From the NCBI GenBank assembly GCA_018971405.1, contig JAGXAX010000122.1, positions 1 through 5,138 on the forward strand: DNA of 5,138 nucleotides, written 5' to 3'. Positions 1 through 5,138 of this stretch are shown here, in pieces. Each line of letters starts with the position of its first letter. The first letter of the stretch is position 1. Under the pieces are notes generated by a model, which did no database searches, had not been told where the DNA came from, and worked only from the letters and a program-made list of their open reading frames with translations. Origin of the DNA: Alphaproteobacteria bacterium (GTDB lineage: Bacteria > Pseudomonadota > Alphaproteobacteria > Micavibrionales > UBA2020). A program made the position numbers and the translations under genes.

Positions 1-78
1 GCAAGGCATAAACGCCTGCGGCAGGAAATGGCCGCCCGCCGCAGGCACGGCGCACCGGCGCAGGCCGATGGCGCATGA
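1..78 (+). CDS. Possible C-terminal tail of an upstream gene (partial)
   Basis: The frame starting at base 1 is open from the window edge to a TGA at 76-78. It gives about 25 residues rich in Arg, Ala and His, with a plausible short helix (LRQEMAARRR). The TGA overlaps an ATG at 75 in the frame of the next gene (ATGA), the arrangement often seen in translationally coupled genes. The product cannot be recognised from so short a tail. The case is weak, because GC-rich DNA often gives open frames by chance, and another frame ends at a TAA at 9-11 that could equally be the true upstream stop. Confidence 0.25.
   Translation, partial: ARHKRLRQEMAARRRHGAPAQADGA
14..46. repeat. GC-rich inverted repeat (9-bp perfect stem)
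   Basis: GCCTGCGGC at 14-22 is matched exactly by its reverse complement GCCGCAGGC at 38-46, with a 15-nt loop. It lies just after a TAA at 9-11. It could be a transcript-end or stabilising hairpin of an upstream gene, but no T-run follows on either strand, so it is not a canonical intrinsic terminator. In DNA this GC-rich a chance stem is possible. Confidence 0.35.
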
Positions 79-144
79 CTTTTCACGCAACCCCCTTCCC
101 CCGGAGATGCCGCATGATCCTCGCCAAAAAACCCCGTCCGCCGC

Positions 145-149
145 AGGAG
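145..149 (+). promoter_or_regulatory. Shine-Dalgarno AGGAG favouring the ATG at 156
   Basis: AGGAG lies 6 nt before the ATG at 156. A competing GGAG at 103-106 lies 7 nt before an in-frame ATG at 114. The ATG at 75 has no clear ribosome binding site but overlaps a possible upstream stop. The codons right after 156 are unusually AT-rich for this gene, as is common at true gene starts, so 156 is preferred. Confidence 0.45.
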
Positions 150-155
150 CGGCCC

Positions 156-761
156 ATGGAATACAAATCAACAGACCCTTGGGCGGACTGGAAGCCGCAA
201 TGGGCGGAGAAAAAGCGGGCGGAGAAGACCTCCCCGACGCCGCACGACCTGCAGGAGCGCCACGCGCCCACCCGCCCCCTTTCCACACGGCAGGAAAACG
301 ACGCGCGATACGACACATCGCCGCATGGAGCGCGATACGACACATCGCCGCGCGGAGCGCGATACGACACATCGCCGCGCGGAGCGCGGCGGCGCATCAC
401 CGACGCGCGGCTCTGGGACGCAATGAGCTTCCGCCAGCAGGACGCCGCCTCTGCCATCGCAAGCGCCTTCGAGATGCTCGGCCGCGGCCTCGGCTACGCG
501 CAAAGCAACTGGCAGCGCATCCCCGGCTGCAAAGGCGCGGAGAACGTGGCCGAGGCGCACGCCCGCATGCTCGACGCCTACACCCTCTGGGCGCGGGAAT
601 GCGCGCGCGCCAAAATCAGCCACGCGATGATCGTGGACGTCCTCTGCTTCGGCTTTTCCTGCAAGACGGTCGATGGCGACCGCCGCCAGCGCAACGGCAC
701 GGCGCGCGAGAATTTGATGAAGGGCTTGTCTTTATATTGTCAATTGCAAGGATGGAGATGA
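156..761 (+). CDS. Hypothetical protein with three ARYDTSP(R/H)G repeats and a conserved-looking C-terminal domain
   Basis: I do not recognise this 201-aa protein. Residues 1-49 are hydrophilic and probably disordered, with a Trp-rich start (WADWKPQW). Residues 50-76 are three tandem 9-residue repeats. Residues 80-201 look folded: an alpha-helical stretch (about 87-150), then a compact C-terminus with VDVLCFGFS at 160-168, RRQRNGTARENL at 176-187 and LYCQLQGW at 193-200. There is no signal peptide or membrane segment. The C-terminus has the feel of a small helix-turn-helix-like domain in uncharacterised alphaproteobacterial or prophage proteins, possibly near DUF6456; this is recollection, not a search result. 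Alternative in-frame starts at 114 (215 aa) and 75 (228 aa) cannot be excluded. The gene appears more GC-rich than its neighbours, except near its 3' end, which hints at accessory origin. It is convergent with the aminomutase gene, 3 bp apart. Coding status is fairly secure; function is unknown. Confidence 0.7.
   Translation: MEYKSTDPWADWKPQWAEKKRAEKTSPTPHDLQERHAPTRPLSTRQENDARYDTSPHGARYDTSPRGARYDTSPRGARRRITDARLWDAMSFRQQDAASAIASAFEMLGRGLGYAQSNWQRIPGCKGAENVAEAHARMLDAYTLWARECARAKISHAMIVDVLCFGFSCKTVDGDRRQRNGTARENLMKGLSLYCQLQGWR
303..383 (+). repeat. Three tandem 27-bp repeats inside a coding region
   Basis: Three contiguous 27-bp units lie at 303-329, 330-356 and 357-383. Units 2 and 3 are identical; unit 1 differs only by CAT in place of CGC (His for Arg). 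A partial GCGCG follows. Because 27 is a multiple of 3, each unit adds nine residues (ARYDTSPRG) without a frameshift. Each of units 2 and 3 is also an imperfect palindrome: GCGC and GAT at the 5' side can pair with ATC and GCGC at the 3' side around ACGACAC, leaving a 3-nt bulge. Confidence 0.95.
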
Positions 762-764
762 CGG

Positions 765-1772
765 CTATTCTTCCGGATATGCGTGCGCCTCGCCCCGCCA
801 GTCGGTCACGATGCCGTCATGATAATATCCGTCTTCCAGCGGAACCTTGCCGAAGCCGCCGGGGATATCGAGCACATAGCGCGGCTGGGCGATGCCGGAA
901 AGCCTGCCCAGAAGTTTTTTCACCAATGACCGCCCTTGCGCGACCGGCAGACGGAAATGGCCCGTGCCCCGCGCCATATCGGGGTGATGGAGGTAATAAG
1001 GCTTGATACGCATCTCGACGAGCCTGCGGAACAAGTTCTCCAAAACTTTCGCGTCATCGTTCACGCCCTTCAGCAGGACGGATTGCGACAAAAGCGGGAT
1101 GCCCGCCTTGAGAAATTTTTGCGCCGCCGCGCGCACTTTCTCCGTGAGTTCGTTTTCATGATTGCAGTGCAAAACGACATAAACCGCCTTTTCGCTTTCC
1201 AGCGCCTCCACCAGCTCGTCCGTCACGCGCGACGGATCGGCCACCGGCACGCGGGTGTGAAAGCGGATGACTTTCACGTGCTCCATCTCCGCCAACGCCG
1301 CCATGATGTTTTTAATCCGCCGCGGCGAGAGCACCAGCGGGTCGCCCCCGGTGACGATCACTTCCCACACGCGCGGCGTGTTGCGGATATAGTCGAGCGC
1401 GGCTTGCAATTCCTCCCCATCGAGAGCTTCGCTCTTATTCGGCCCGACCATCTCGCGGCGGAAACAGAACCGGCAATAGACCGCGCAGACATGCACCGGC
1501 TTCAGCAGCACGCGGTCGGGGTAGCGGTGGACGATTCCCTTTATTGGACTGTGCGCGTCGTCGCCGATCGGATCGGAAAGCTCGCGCGGCGCGGTTTTCA
1601 GCTCCTCCGCCGACGGTATATACTGCCGCGCCACCGGATCATGCGGATCGGTGGGGTTAATTGTTTTCATAACGTCATCCGTGACCGCCACGGCGTAGAT
1701 CTCCGCGACCTCTGCCAGCGGATCGGGCAAATACGGGTCGATACGGTCGATTTGCGGGTAAATGCGGGTCAT
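765..1772 (-). CDS. Lysine 2,3-aminomutase-family radical SAM/PLP enzyme (KamA/EpmB-like)
   Basis: This 335-aa protein is a cytoplasmic radical SAM aminomutase. C96, C100 and C103 (CAVYCRFC) form the CxxxCxxC site for the [4Fe-4S] cluster. GGDPL at 142-146 is the SAM-binding motif. K309 in PGGFGK (304-309) is the expected PLP-binding lysine. D265 and D302 sit 44 and 7 residues before that lysine, the same spacing as the two aspartates that bind the lysine side chain in clostridial KamA, as I recall it. Its length is near that of EpmB (about 340 aa) and shorter than KamA (over 400 aa), with only 26 residues after K309. Likely roles are making beta-lysine for EF-P modification or a related lysine reaction. 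No epmA, efp or ablB is in the window to settle this. The first 17 or so residues look repeat-derived; family-like sequence begins near residue 18. An in-frame TGA lies just upstream of the ATG, and no strong Shine-Dalgarno is seen. Confidence 0.93.
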   Translation of the reverse strand: MTRIYPQIDRIDPYLPDPLAEVAEIYAVAVTDDVMKTINPTDPHDPVARQYIPSAEELKTAPRELSDPIGDDAHSPIKGIVHRYPDRVLLKPVHVCAVYCRFCFRREMVGPNKSEALDGEELQAALDYIRNTPRVWEVIVTGGDPLVLSPRRIKNIMAALAEMEHVKVIRFHTRVPVADPSRVTDELVEALESEKAVYVVLHCNHENELTEKVRAAAQKFLKAGIPLLSQSVLLKGVNDDAKVLENLFRRLVEMRIKPYYLHHPDMARGTGHFRLPVAQGRSLVKKLLGRLSGIAQPRYVLDIPGGFGKVPLEDGYYHDGIVTDWRGEAHAYPEE

Positions 1773-1810
1773 ATGCGGACAAATACAGGTTCATTGCGGA
1801 CAAATACGGA
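1722..1810. repeat. Degenerate direct-repeat array, 21-bp period, across the aminomutase gene start
   Basis: Four related 16-mers lie at 1722-1737, 1753-1768, 1774-1789 and 1795-1810, roughly TGCGG(A/G)(C/T)AAAT(A/G)CGG(A/G) on the + strand. The last two share 14 of 16 bases; the outer matches to the 1795 copy are 12 of 16. Three starts are exactly 21 bp apart; the fourth is 31 bp away, with an extra ATACGG-type unit (1741-1746) between. The array covers the predicted leader and the first codons of the aminomutase gene (ATG at 1770-1772). It may be an operator array, or an eroded minisatellite that now encodes the protein's N-terminus. Confidence 0.7.
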
Positions 1811-1814
1811 CAGG

Positions 1815-1843
1815 TTTTTAGCAGTTTTCCGCCCCCGTCACAA
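1815..1843 (-). promoter_or_regulatory. Predicted sigma-70-type promoter for the aminomutase gene
   Basis: On the minus strand TTGTGA (1843-1838) and TAAAAA (1820-1815) are separated by 17 bp, and each matches four of six consensus bases. Transcription would start near 1808, giving a leader of about 36 nt that lies almost wholly inside the 21-bp-period repeats. It is back to back with the rimO promoter, with 8 bp between the two -35 boxes. Confidence 0.4.
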
Positions 1844-1851
1844 CAAAAATC

Positions 1852-1880
1852 TTTACATAAACACAAGATCCCTTTATAAG
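1852..1880 (+). promoter_or_regulatory. Predicted sigma-70-type promoter for rimO
   Basis: TTTACA (1852-1857) and TATAAG (1875-1880) are separated by exactly 17 bp, and each matches five of six consensus bases. It is the best promoter-like sequence in the window. Transcription would begin at about 1886-1888, only 2-4 nt before the rimO ATG at 1890, so the message would be leaderless or nearly so. The AAGAG at 1878-1882 that could act as a ribosome binding site overlaps the -10 box and would not be transcribed from this promoter. Confidence 0.55.
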
Positions 1881-1889
1881 AGTTCACCC

Positions 1890-3257
1890 ATGACAGCGAA
1901 GAAAAAAAGCCCATCGAAACCGGAATCCGCCGCCAGTTCTCCCACTGTCGGCCTCGTCAGCCTCGGCTGCCCCAAGGCGCTGGTCGATTCTGAACGCATC
2001 CTGACGCAGCTCCGCGCCGAGGGATACCAGTTCTCGCCCGATTACGACGGCGCGGACGTGGTGATCGTCAACACCTGCGGCTTCCTCGACAGCGCGAAGG
2101 AAGAAAGCCTGAACGCCATCGGCGAAGCTCTCGCCGAAAACGGCAAGGTGATCGTGACGGGCTGCATGGGCGCGAAGCCGGAAGACATCACCAAAATCCA
2201 CCCGAAGGTTTTGTCGGTCACGGGGCCGCATCAATATGAAGCCGTCGTCTCCGCCGTGCATGATGCGGTGCCGCCGTCGCAAAACAAATTCATCGACCTC
2301 GTGCCGCAGCAAAAAGATGACAGCATCGGGATAAAATTGACGCCGCGCCATTACGCTTATCTCAAAATTTCCGAAGGCTGCAACAACCGCTGCTCGTTCT
2401 GCATCATCCCGAGCTTGCGCGGCGATCTTGCCTCGCGCCCCGTGATACAGGTGCTCGCCGAGGCCGAACGTCTCGTCAAGGGCGGGGTGAAGGAACTGCT
2501 CGTGATTTCACAGGACACGTCGGCCTACGGCGTCGATACGAAATACCGGCCCTACCCGTGGAAAAACCGCACGGTGCGCACCAGGTTCATCGACCTCTGC
2601 CGCGAGCTGGGCGAGCTCGGCGCATGGGTGCGCCTGCACTACGTTTATCCCTATCCGCATGTGGATGAAGTGTTCGAACTGATGAACGCAGGCAAGGTTC
2701 TGCCCTATATCGACATTCCCTTCCAGCACGCCGCGCCCGCGGTGCTGAAAAACATGCGCCGTCCCGGCAATCAGGAGAAAACACTGGAGCGCATCAAGGA
2801 CTGGCGCAAGATATGCCCTGATTTGACGATCCGTTCCACTTTCATCGTCGGCTTCCCCGGCGAGACGGAAGAGGATTTCCAAACCCTGCTTGAATGGATG
2901 AAAGAGGCGCAAATCGACCGCGCCGGCTGCTTCAAATACGAAGCGGTCAAGGGCGCGAAGGCGAACGAACTGGCAGGCGCCGTGCCGGAAGAAATCAAGG
3001 AAGAGCGCTTTCACCGCTTCATGACGCTGCAGCAAGACATCAGCGCGAAAAAACTGAAGAAGAAAATCGGCAAGACCCTGCCCGTCATCATCGACGAGAT
3101 GGGCAGCGGCGGCTACACCGGCCGCACGCAGGGCGACGCGCCGGAGATCGACGGCTGCGTTTATGTCACCGGCAGCGGGTTAAAACAGGGCGACATCGTC
3201 AACGTGAAAATCACAAGCGCCGACGAATACGATTTGTTTGGAGAGGCCGCCGCATGA
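1890..3257 (+). CDS. rimO: Ribosomal protein uS12 (S12) methylthiotransferase RimO
   Basis: RimO adds a methylthio group to a conserved aspartate of ribosomal protein uS12 (Asp89 in E. coli), using SAM and two [4Fe-4S] clusters. The 455-aa product shows all three domains. The N-terminal MTTase domain (about 20-125) has C27 in SLGCPKA, C63 in NTCGF and C92 in TGCMG. The radical SAM core (about 153-375) has CNNRCSFC with C164, C168 and C171, and the family motif SQDTSAYG at 207-214. The C-terminal TRAM domain (about 383-452) includes DAPEIDG at 416-422, typical of RimO rather than MiaB. Length is close to E. coli RimO (441 aa). The frame stays open upstream to 936, but that stretch is the shadow of the aminomutase gene; conserved sequence begins after the ATG at 1890, which has AAGAG 7 nt upstream. 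The gene is divergent from the aminomutase gene and convergent with the ABC transporter gene. All key residues are present. Confidence 0.97.
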   Translation: MTAKKKSPSKPESAASSPTVGLVSLGCPKALVDSERILTQLRAEGYQFSPDYDGADVVIVNTCGFLDSAKEESLNAIGEALAENGKVIVTGCMGAKPEDITKIHPKVLSVTGPHQYEAVVSAVHDAVPPSQNKFIDLVPQQKDDSIGIKLTPRHYAYLKISEGCNNRCSFCIIPSLRGDLASRPVIQVLAEAERLVKGGVKELLVISQDTSAYGVDTKYRPYPWKNRTVRTRFIDLCRELGELGAWVRLHYVYPYPHVDEVFELMNAGKVLPYIDIPFQHAAPAVLKNMRRPGNQEKTLERIKDWRKICPDLTIRSTFIVGFPGETEEDFQTLLEWMKEAQIDRAGCFKYEAVKGAKANELAGAVPEEIKEERFHRFMTLQQDISAKKLKKKIGKTLPVIIDEMGSGGYTGRTQGDAPEIDGCVYVTGSGLKQGDIVNVKITSADEYDLFGEAAA

Positions 3258-3283
3258 TTCATCTCTCGTTCGGGGAGATGAAT
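3257..3283. terminator. Hairpin in the convergent rimO/ABC gap, possible bidirectional terminator
   Basis: An 11-bp stem (5' arm 3257-3267, 3' arm 3273-3283, one T-G wobble) closes a 5-nt GTTCG loop. It begins on the last base of the rimO stop codon and ends 9 bp before the stop of the ABC gene, so it fills the gap between the two convergent genes. On the + strand it is followed by TAAAAATT rather than a T-run, and no T-run follows on the minus strand. It is therefore not a textbook intrinsic terminator, though its position suggests it marks the 3' ends of both transcripts. Confidence 0.45.
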
Positions 3284-3292
3284 AAAAATTCT

Positions 3293-5047
3293 CTAGCCTG
3301 CTTTTTCTTCCGCCATTTGCAGGCCTGCGAGGTGCGTATAAAGGCTGTTGGCGCCGTAAAGGCCGGCGTGCGTGCCTTCGGCGATCTTGCGGCCTTCGTC
3401 GAGGACGATGATCTTGTCGGCGTTCTGCACGGTCGAGAAATGGTGCGCGATGGCGATGGTCGTGCGGCCCTTCATCAGGTTTTTCAAGGCCAGCATCACC
3501 GCCTGCTCGTTGGAGCTGTCGAGAGCCGAGGTCGCCTCGTCGAGCAGCAGCACGCGCGGGTCTTTCAGCAATGCGCGGGCGATGGCGATGCGCTGCTTCT
3601 GCCCGCCGGAGAGGAGACTGCCGCGCTCGCCGACTTTCGTTTCATAACCGTCCGGCAGGGCGGAGATAAAACCGTGCGCCTGAGCCAGTTCCGCCGCATT
3701 GCAGATTTCCGCGTCCGTCGCCTCGGGATTGCCGAGGCGGATGTTGTCGGCGATCGTGCCGGAGAAAATCGCCGGGTCCTGCGATACGACGCCCATGTAG
3801 CGGCGGATGTCGGACGGCTTGTAATCGGCGACGTTAAAGCCGTCGATGGTGATCTTGCCGTTCTTCGGGTCATAGAAACGCTGCAGCAACTGGAAGATCG
3901 AAGATTTGCCCGCGCCGCTCGGCCCCACCAGCGCAACGCTCTCGCCCGCCCTGATGTCAAACGACACGTCGTTCAATGCGACATGGTCGGGACGCGAGGG
4001 ATAGACCAGCGTGACATGCTGGAAACTGATCGCGCCCTTGACGTGGTGCGGCGCATTTTTGGGCGCGAAGCTGCCCTTCAGTGTGGGCTGGCGGTGCAAA
4101 AGACTGACGATGCGGTCGGCCGCGCCCATCGCCTGACTGAAGGCGCTCGCCGCCTCGCTCATCGCGCCGACGGCACCCGCCACGGTCACGGCGTAAAAGA
4201 GGAATGCCGAGAGATCGCCCGCGGAAATCCCTCCCGTCAAAACGCGGTGACCGCCCATCCACAGCAGGATGCCGATGGCGCTGAACACAATAAAGATCAC
4301 GAAAGCCGTCAACACCGCGCGCACTTTGATATAACCGAGCGCGGACAGAAAAATGCTGTCGGACATCTCGTTGAACGTCGCGGAGGCCTTGTCTTCATAG
4401 CAAAAGGTCTGGATCGTCTGGATGCCCTGAATGGTTTCGTGGGCATAGGAGCCGATGTCGCCGATGCGGGTTTGCGTGTCTTTGGAGCGCGCGCGCACCT
4501 TGCGGCCGAGGAAGATGATCGGTGCGACGACCACCGGCACGGCCAGCAGAACCGTGCCGGTCATGATCGGGCTCACCACCACCATCATCATAATGCCGCC
4601 GATGATGGTCAGCACGTGGCGCGCGCCCATCGGCAGGTTGGTGGTCGCCACCATCTTCAGCACGGTCGTGTCGGTGTTGATGCGCGAAACCTGCTCGCCG
4701 GTCTTGTGCGTTTCGAAATAGACGGGGTCGAGCGTCAGGATGTGCCGGTAGACCCGCGTCCGCAAATCGGCGATCAGCTTCTCCGCCGACCAGTAGACGA
4801 GGTAAAACCGCGCGTAGCTCGTCGCCGCCATCAGGATAATGATGCCGAGCATGACGCAAAGGGCGACGTTGAGGGTGTGCCCGCTGTGGTCGGCGAAGCC
4901 CCTGTCGACCAGCACCTTGAGGCCCCAGCCGAACACCAGCACCGTGCCGGCGGAAACGAGAACGGCGAACAGGATGCCCATAAAGCGCAGCCGGTACGCC
5001 TTCAGGTCGGGAAAGAGGGTTTTGAGGTAGCCGGGCAATTTGGCCAT
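3293..5047 (-). CDS. ABC exporter half-transporter, MsbA-related (fused membrane and ATPase domains)
   Basis: With the preferred start this is a 584-aa inner-membrane half-transporter expected to act as a homodimer, exporting a lipid or drug-like compound by ATP hydrolysis. Six hydrophobic segments lie at about 24-45, 61-82, 143-160, 163-180, 245-265 and 277-297. The ATPase domain has A-loop Y349, Walker A GPSGAGKS at 375-382, Q-loop Q423, signature LSGGQ at 479-483, Walker B with catalytic E504, D-loop SALD at 507-510 and switch H535. All catalytic residues are present, so it should be active. The H-loop reads AHHFSTV instead of the common AHRLSTV. It resembles the MsbA-related group of alphaproteobacteria (about 576 aa, TIGR02204 as I recall); substrate is unknown. 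The frame is also open to ATG 5098 (601 aa) and TTG 5137 (614 aa). The ATG at 5047 is chosen because it gives family-like length, has AAAGG 4 nt upstream, and the added residues are hydrophilic and unlike the family. Confidence 0.92.
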   Translation of the reverse strand: MAKLPGYLKTLFPDLKAYRLRFMGILFAVLVSAGTVLVFGWGLKVLVDRGFADHSGHTLNVALCVMLGIIILMAATSYARFYLVYWSAEKLIADLRTRVYRHILTLDPVYFETHKTGEQVSRINTDTTVLKMVATTNLPMGARHVLTIIGGIMMMVVVSPIMTGTVLLAVPVVVAPIIFLGRKVRARSKDTQTRIGDIGSYAHETIQGIQTIQTFCYEDKASATFNEMSDSIFLSALGYIKVRAVLTAFVIFIVFSAIGILLWMGGHRVLTGGISAGDLSAFLFYAVTVAGAVGAMSEAASAFSQAMGAADRIVSLLHRQPTLKGSFAPKNAPHHVKGAISFQHVTLVYPSRPDHVALNDVSFDIRAGESVALVGPSGAGKSSIFQLLQRFYDPKNGKITIDGFNVADYKPSDIRRYMGVVSQDPAIFSGTIADNIRLGNPEATDAEICNAAELAQAHGFISALPDGYETKVGERGSLLSGGQKQRIAIARALLKDPRVLLLDEATSALDSSNEQAVMLALKNLMKGRTTIAIAHHFSTVQNADKIIVLDEGRKIAEGTHAGLYGANSLYTHLAGLQMAEEKAG

Positions 5048-5105
5048 GTTGCCTTTTTCCCGATCTTTTTCAGATTCTGTAAAATTTTTCTGTTTCATAC
5101 CTTCT

Positions 5106-5134
5106 GGTATTCCCCCAAATTCGAGCGAAGTCAA
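5106..5134 (-). promoter_or_regulatory. Weak candidate promoter for the ABC transporter gene
   Basis: On the minus strand TTGACT (5134-5129, five of six consensus) is followed after 17 bp by AATACC (5111-5106, only three of six). If real, transcription would start near 5100. That would exclude the TTG start at 5137 and leave a leader of about 50 nt before the ATG at 5047, or almost none before the ATG at 5098. The region is cut by the window edge, so a better promoter further upstream cannot be excluded. Confidence 0.25.
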
Positions 5135-5138
5135 CAAA

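Noticed and set aside
303..383. CRISPR-like array
   Set aside because: The 27-bp units are contiguous with no spacers and lie inside a coding frame, so they are tandem repeats.
83..623. Two minus-strand frames opposite the first gene (83-457 and 168-623)
   Set aside because: Both are Arg/Gly/Cys-rich without recognisable motifs, and the repeats open these frames too. The + strand product has the folded-looking C-terminal domain and better ribosome binding sites.
68..1006. 312-aa + strand frame overlapping the first gene and the end of the aminomutase gene
   Set aside because: It is out of frame with the protein-like 156-761 reading, is low-complexity Arg/Ala/Pro-rich, and runs on into the antisense of a conserved gene. 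It looks like a GC-rich shadow.
936..1889. Long N-terminal extension of the rimO frame (318 extra codons)
   Set aside because: It lies antisense to the well-conserved aminomutase gene and its promoter region, has no RimO-family similarity, and true RimO sequence begins after the ATG at 1890. Length from 1890 matches the family.
1675..1914. 79-aa minus-strand frame over the divergent promoter
   Set aside because: It overlaps the aminomutase start in another frame and crosses into rimO. Its 7-residue periodicity follows from the 21-bp DNA repeats. No evidence that it is translated.
5048..5137. Longer N-terminus of the ABC transporter from TTG at 5137 or ATG at 5098
   Set aside because: The added residues are hydrophilic and atypical, the TTG lies just upstream of a -35-like box, and the site before 5098 (AGAAGG) is only 1 nt from the ATG. 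It remains possible, not preferred.

Overview
The window reads as a piece of a GC-rich Gram-negative chromosome, most likely from an alphaproteobacterium. That placement is an inference. It rests on codon bias (TTA, CTA and TCA are almost absent from the large genes), on the character of the short lysine-2,3-aminomutase-like protein, and on the MsbA-related type of ABC exporter. No tRNA, rRNA, insertion sequence, integrase or CRISPR array is visible.

Layout, left to right. (1) Positions 1-155 hold the possible tail of an upstream gene and a GC-rich inverted repeat. (2) At 156-761 (+) is an unrecognised protein of about 201 aa with three tandem 9-residue repeats encoded by 27-bp DNA repeats. 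(3) At 765-1772 (-), convergent with it and only 3 bp away, is a radical SAM/PLP enzyme of the lysine 2,3-aminomutase family. (4) At 1773-1889 is a compact divergent promoter region. Next to it a degenerate array with 21-bp period runs across the first codons of the aminomutase gene. (5) At 1890-3257 (+) is rimO, the ribosomal protein uS12 methylthiotransferase. (6) At 3258-3292 is a short convergent gap filled by a hairpin. (7) At 3293-5047 (-) is a complete ABC half-transporter whose upstream region reaches the window's right edge.

How they fit together: the two divergent central genes are both [4Fe-4S] radical SAM enzymes. RimO modifies the ribosome. The aminomutase-like protein, if it works as EpmB does, would supply beta-lysine for modifying elongation factor P. 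The shared promoter region therefore may join two translation-tuning modifications, but the aminomutase substrate is not proven here. The ABC exporter is transcribed towards rimO and shows no functional link. The first gene looks like accessory DNA.

No clearly new multi-gene system is visible. The most distinctive signals are the 21-bp-period array at the aminomutase start, a strong-looking rimO promoter whose predicted transcription start almost coincides with the ATG, and the 27-bp coding repeats.
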